This document shows, one piece after another, positions 4,938 to 7,638 of a stretch of DNA of 7,638 bases. The DNA lies in NCBI GenBank assembly GCA_041618535.1, contig JBFKFP010000137.1, forward strand, positions 1-7,638, read 5' to 3'. The notes below the pieces were generated by a model. That model saw only the letters and a program-made list of their open reading frames with translations, was not told the DNA's origin and ran no database searches. Position 1 is the first letter of the stretch. Each line of letters opens with the position of its first letter. A program made the position numbers and the translations under genes. Source of the stretch: SHLJ01 sp041618535. Its GTDB lineage: Bacteria; Bacteroidota; Bacteroidia; Flavobacteriales; Flavobacteriaceae.

Positions 4938-7638
4938 CTAACGACCTATAATTATCTTTTTGTTGGCCTGACCATTTTCCGTCTCGACTTGAATCACATA
5001 GGGTCCGGAAGGAAGGTCTTTTACTGCCAGTCTGAGCTCATTGTTATACGGCTGATCAAATGTTTCCCAATTACCGACTTCCTGTCCGAGCAGATTCACG
5101 ATCCTTACCGATTTGATAGTGCTGGTATCCGGTACTTTGATGAAAAGCTCTTCGGAATCCTGCAGGTAATTGATCAGCATATTCGAAATTTCAAACTCAT
5201 CAATATCGAGGGTATTGAGTTTACTGAAGGTTATATAGAAACGGTCGAGGTAATCTCCCGGATCAAGAATCATTTCAAAGTCCCCTTGATTTAGACTGAT
5301 CTGTGTATTCATGAGTGAGTCGTAAATAAATACTTCCACATTGAAATCAAAATTCTCAAGAGAATTCAATGATATCTTGACCTTACCACCCTGCTGCAGG
5401 TACATGCCCAGAGGATAAAGATTGGTCGGAACAAAATCTCCGACTCCCTGGATTACATATGGCTCATCCTCTATGATCCATGCCATGTCATTTTCAAGCA
5501 TATCACTTATAGGTGCGTCGTAGCCATAGTCAAATCCATCGGTAGCCGAGCTTTCAGGAATAAATCCGAGAAGCAACTGCCGGTTGACAATGTTGGGAGA
5601 TTTGAAATCGATCCGTATACGCTGCACCTCATCAACAGGACTGATCTCCTCCTCGCCTTCGGTTGATACCGGACCTTCTGAATTCAGATCAATGACCAGA
5701 TCCTGGTCGTTGGCCTCCATAAATACAGATGTTCCTGCAGATTCTCTTACAAAAATCCTTTGACCATTATTAAAGGTCACATTTCCACCAGAAGGACTTG
5801 CGGTCACAAAGAACCCTTGGCCTACAGGAATATATCTTCCCGGGGTCTTGGTTGATGAACCAGCTCCACTGATTCCATCCGGAATTACCGCCCCAACACC
5901 TCCAGTTAAATTATAAGTGGCATAAGCACCTTCATAAAATTCGAGAATGTGTGTAACATTTGATGTATAATGCTCCCAGAAATACAAGGTGCCGTCTATA
6001 CTGCCGTTTCCGGGTCCGGGAATATTGTCATTGATAAATTGGTCACCATCAATTACTGACGGATATGGATTTCCAACAACCGATTGATAGCCTGCGTTGA
6101 TGGGGTTGCTTATCACCCCGTTATTTGGTAGTCCGATGAACACATAATTCTGTACATCATTTACAGGGTCTCCAACTCCGCTGCCTTTCATGGTGAAACC
6201 TAAACCAACAGGTAATGTTCCGGTTTCGGCCAGGTAACGCCAATCGGCATAGGTGTTTTCCGGATAATTCTCATACACCCAAAGCCATCTGCGGCTAAGG
6301 GTTATAGGTGTTGTTGAAGGATTTGCATCATAACTGCTCGTCCATTGCAACGCCAGAGGATTATTACTGTTGGAACCGTCATAAAGGATTGCGCCAACAC
6401 TATAATCGTTGTTTATAGTGGAGCCGTTCGAGACACTTACAGGTGAACTCCAATAGTTGTAATTGTACAAGTTGGTAGTACCCTGCTGATCTCTCTCAAC
6501 ACCTCCTGTACTGATCGGGTCCAAAATGCTGTTCATGTCCTGCACAAGTTGTGATTCCCCATACAGGTCGATAATTCCGTCTAATAACAGATAATGGGTT
6601 ACTCGAACAAACTGACCGTCGTTGGTTTCATCCATAGCCGTACCCGGATCAAAGACCTCAAGGGTTTTATTGGCTGTATCGGAAAGGAGCCCCAGTAAAG
6701 TTATATCCCGGTTACCCGACTCGATATCATGAGAGATCACCGCTATATTCCAATCAATCGGAGTTCCGTCCACACCATTGCTGTTAGGCGGATCCCAAAC
6801 GCTGAAATGCGTCCATGTATTATCGGTTCCCCAAAGTTGGCCATCTACACGCGATGTATATGGAATTGGCGCCGTTTGTGGCATAGCGGTATTGATATTT
6901 CTCAATCTTCCGTTAACGCCTTTATAGGCTGCGAAATAACCGCAATTTTCATTCATCCTGTAATATCCGTCCAGGTTAGCCCAGGTAATTCCAGGAATAT
7001 CCAATGGTACAATTAGGCCGCGAACCGCACCGCCATTATCATCGATTTCCTGATTCATCATATGCCTGATCTGGTCGGCTGTAAGAGCTGTATTCCAAAT
7101 ACGCAATTCATCCATCCATCCGTGATAATAATTTTCAGCGTTGTTGCTGAAACCGGATGCGCCGTCCCTGGCACCAACAAGGCATTCCACGTTGGCCGCT
7201 GAAGTCTCGGGTGCGTTTACAGTCCCCGAGGTGGTTCCGGTAACATCAATTCCATCTATATACATGGTGTATGCTGCTCCGTCATAGCTGACTGATAGGT
7301 GGTACCAACGCGATGTATTGATGGTATATGCTGCGTTAACCGAGCCATTGCCAGAAGATGAATACCAATTAAATGTTGGCGTGCCATTCTGAAGAACGAA
7401 TTCGTATCCTGTATTCAGGCCGGCGATTCGTTTTGAAAGCAGTGTCTTGGTTCCGTTGGTAGAATTCGGCTTAACCCACAGGCTTACCGTAAAGGATCCG
7501 GCATCTAATGGATAATTATTCTTAAAGGTTACATAATCATCAACACCGTCGAAATCTACATCAATACAGCTGTTTATGGTAAGACTCATTTCATCGTAAC
7601 AACCATTATTAAGGGTCCATCTGAGAACATATGTTCCC
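4938..7638 (-). CDS. large secreted LamG-domain surface protein with T9SS type A sorting domain, C-terminal part (5' truncated by window edge)
   Basis: The frame is still open at the right edge, so the Met at 7589 is internal. The codons beyond it read GTYVLRWTLNNGCYDE, the end of an Ig/PKD-like repeat common in flavobacterial surface proteins. About 899 residues are visible. Numbered from that Met: a LamG/concanavalin-like domain at 10-180, opening with VDFDGVDDYV and closing with HGWMDELRIWNTALTADQI; a middle region at 250-385 with WDPPNSNGVDGTPIDWNI, LDGIIDLYGESQLVQ, ERDQQGT and YNYNYWSSPV; VGNPYPSVID at 505-514; and GRYIPVGQGFFV at 584-595. An acidic linker (630-654) leads to an RIRIDFKSP module (655-790), then the T9SS type A sorting domain (about 812-883), ending KKIIIGR. 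It would be secreted by Sec and the type IX system and anchored or released at the cell surface. LamG domains bind glycans or proteins, so adhesion or polysaccharide binding is plausible. I see no enzyme active site. Its C-terminal ~230 residues are duplicated as the neighbouring small gene. It ends in its own terminator. Confidence 0.88.
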   Translation of the reverse strand, partial: GTYVLRWTLNNGCYDEMSLTINSCIDVDFDGVDDYVTFKNNYPLDAGSFTVSLWVKPNSTNGTKTLLSKRIAGLNTGYEFVLQNGTPTFNWYSSSGNGSVNAAYTINTSRWYHLSVSYDGAAYTMYIDGIDVTGTTSGTVNAPETSAANVECLVGARDGASGFSNNAENYYHGWMDELRIWNTALTADQIRHMMNQEIDDNGGAVRGLIVPLDIPGITWANLDGYYRMNENCGYFAAYKGVNGRLRNINTAMPQTAPIPYTSRVDGQLWGTDNTWTHFSVWDPPNSNGVDGTPIDWNIAVISHDIESGNRDITLLGLLSDTANKTLEVFDPGTAMDETNDGQFVRVTHYLLLDGIIDLYGESQLVQDMNSILDPISTGGVERDQQGTTNLYNYNYWSSPVSVSNGSTINNDYSVGAILYDGSNSNNPLALQWTSSYDANPSTTPITLSRRWLWVYENYPENTYADWRYLAETGTLPVGLGFTMKGSGVGDPVNDVQNYVFIGLPNNGVISNPINAGYQSVVGNPYPSVIDGDQFINDNIPGPGNGSIDGTLYFWEHYTSNVTHILEFYEGAYATYNLTGGVGAVIPDGISGAGSSTKTPGRYIPVGQGFFVTASPSGGNVTFNNGQRIFVRESAGTSVFMEANDQDLVIDLNSEGPVSTEGEEEISPVDEVQRIRIDFKSPNIVNRQLLLGFIPESSATDGFDYGYDAPISDMLENDMAWIIEDEPYVIQGVGDFVPTNLYPLGMYLQQGGKVKISLNSLENFDFNVEVFIYDSLMNTQISLNQGDFEMILDPGDYLDRFYITFSKLNTLDIDEFEISNMLINYLQDSEELFIKVPDTSTIKSVRIVNLLGQEVGNWETFDQPYNNELRLAVKDLPSGPYVIQVETENGQANKKIIIGR

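Noticed and set aside
4989..7016. Open + strand frames of 101 and 95 residues inside the large LamG gene.
   Set aside because: They are opposite a well-supported coding frame with continuous domain motifs; composition looks like reverse-complement shadow.
1..7638. CRISPR array, tRNA, rRNA, insertion sequence or phage genes.
   Set aside because: No regularly spaced direct repeats, no tRNA- or rRNA-like segments, and no transposase, integrase or phage motifs were seen in any convincing frame.

Overview
The window looks like chromosomal DNA of a Bacteroidota bacterium, most likely a marine or aquatic Flavobacteriia. The evidence is two secreted proteins with C-terminal type IX secretion (T9SS, Por secretion) sorting domains, a LamG-containing surface protein with conserved flavobacterial motifs, a periplasmic TPR-type hybrid-free histidine kinase typical of this group, start codons without clear Shine-Dalgarno sequences, and a TAnnTTTG-type -7 box. 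Genus cannot be fixed from the sequence alone.

Layout. On the + strand, positions 1-561 hold the C-terminal half of an M20-family metallopeptidase/amidohydrolase whose start lies outside the window. After a 41-base gap comes a complete citrulline-hydrolase-type amidinotransferase-fold enzyme (ctlX-like, 603-1544). The two are co-directional and could be co-transcribed, which suggests degradation or salvage of arginine-related compounds or peptides. Position 1545-1598 is a short convergent gap with a possible terminator.

All remaining genes are on the - strand. A TPR sensor histidine kinase (1599-3641) has a signal peptide, periplasmic TPR repeats, one membrane segment and a cytoplasmic kinase core. 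It has no response regulator beside it in the window. An AT-rich gene-free stretch (3642-4033) follows. Next is a small secreted T9SS protein (4034-4789), then the C-terminal ~900 residues of a large T9SS-exported LamG surface protein (4938 to beyond the right edge).

The most notable point is the relationship of the last two genes. After its signal peptide, the small protein is a diverged stand-alone copy of the last ~230 residues of its large neighbour: the 'RIRIDF.SP' module plus the sorting domain. The large gene ends in a very strong intrinsic terminator, and a perfect -7 box lies between that terminator and the small gene. The small protein therefore seems to be expressed independently rather than by read-through. 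I see no CRISPR array, tRNA, rRNA, insertion sequence or prophage genes. Apart from the duplicated module, the content is ordinary for a flavobacterial genome, and I do not claim a new biological system here.
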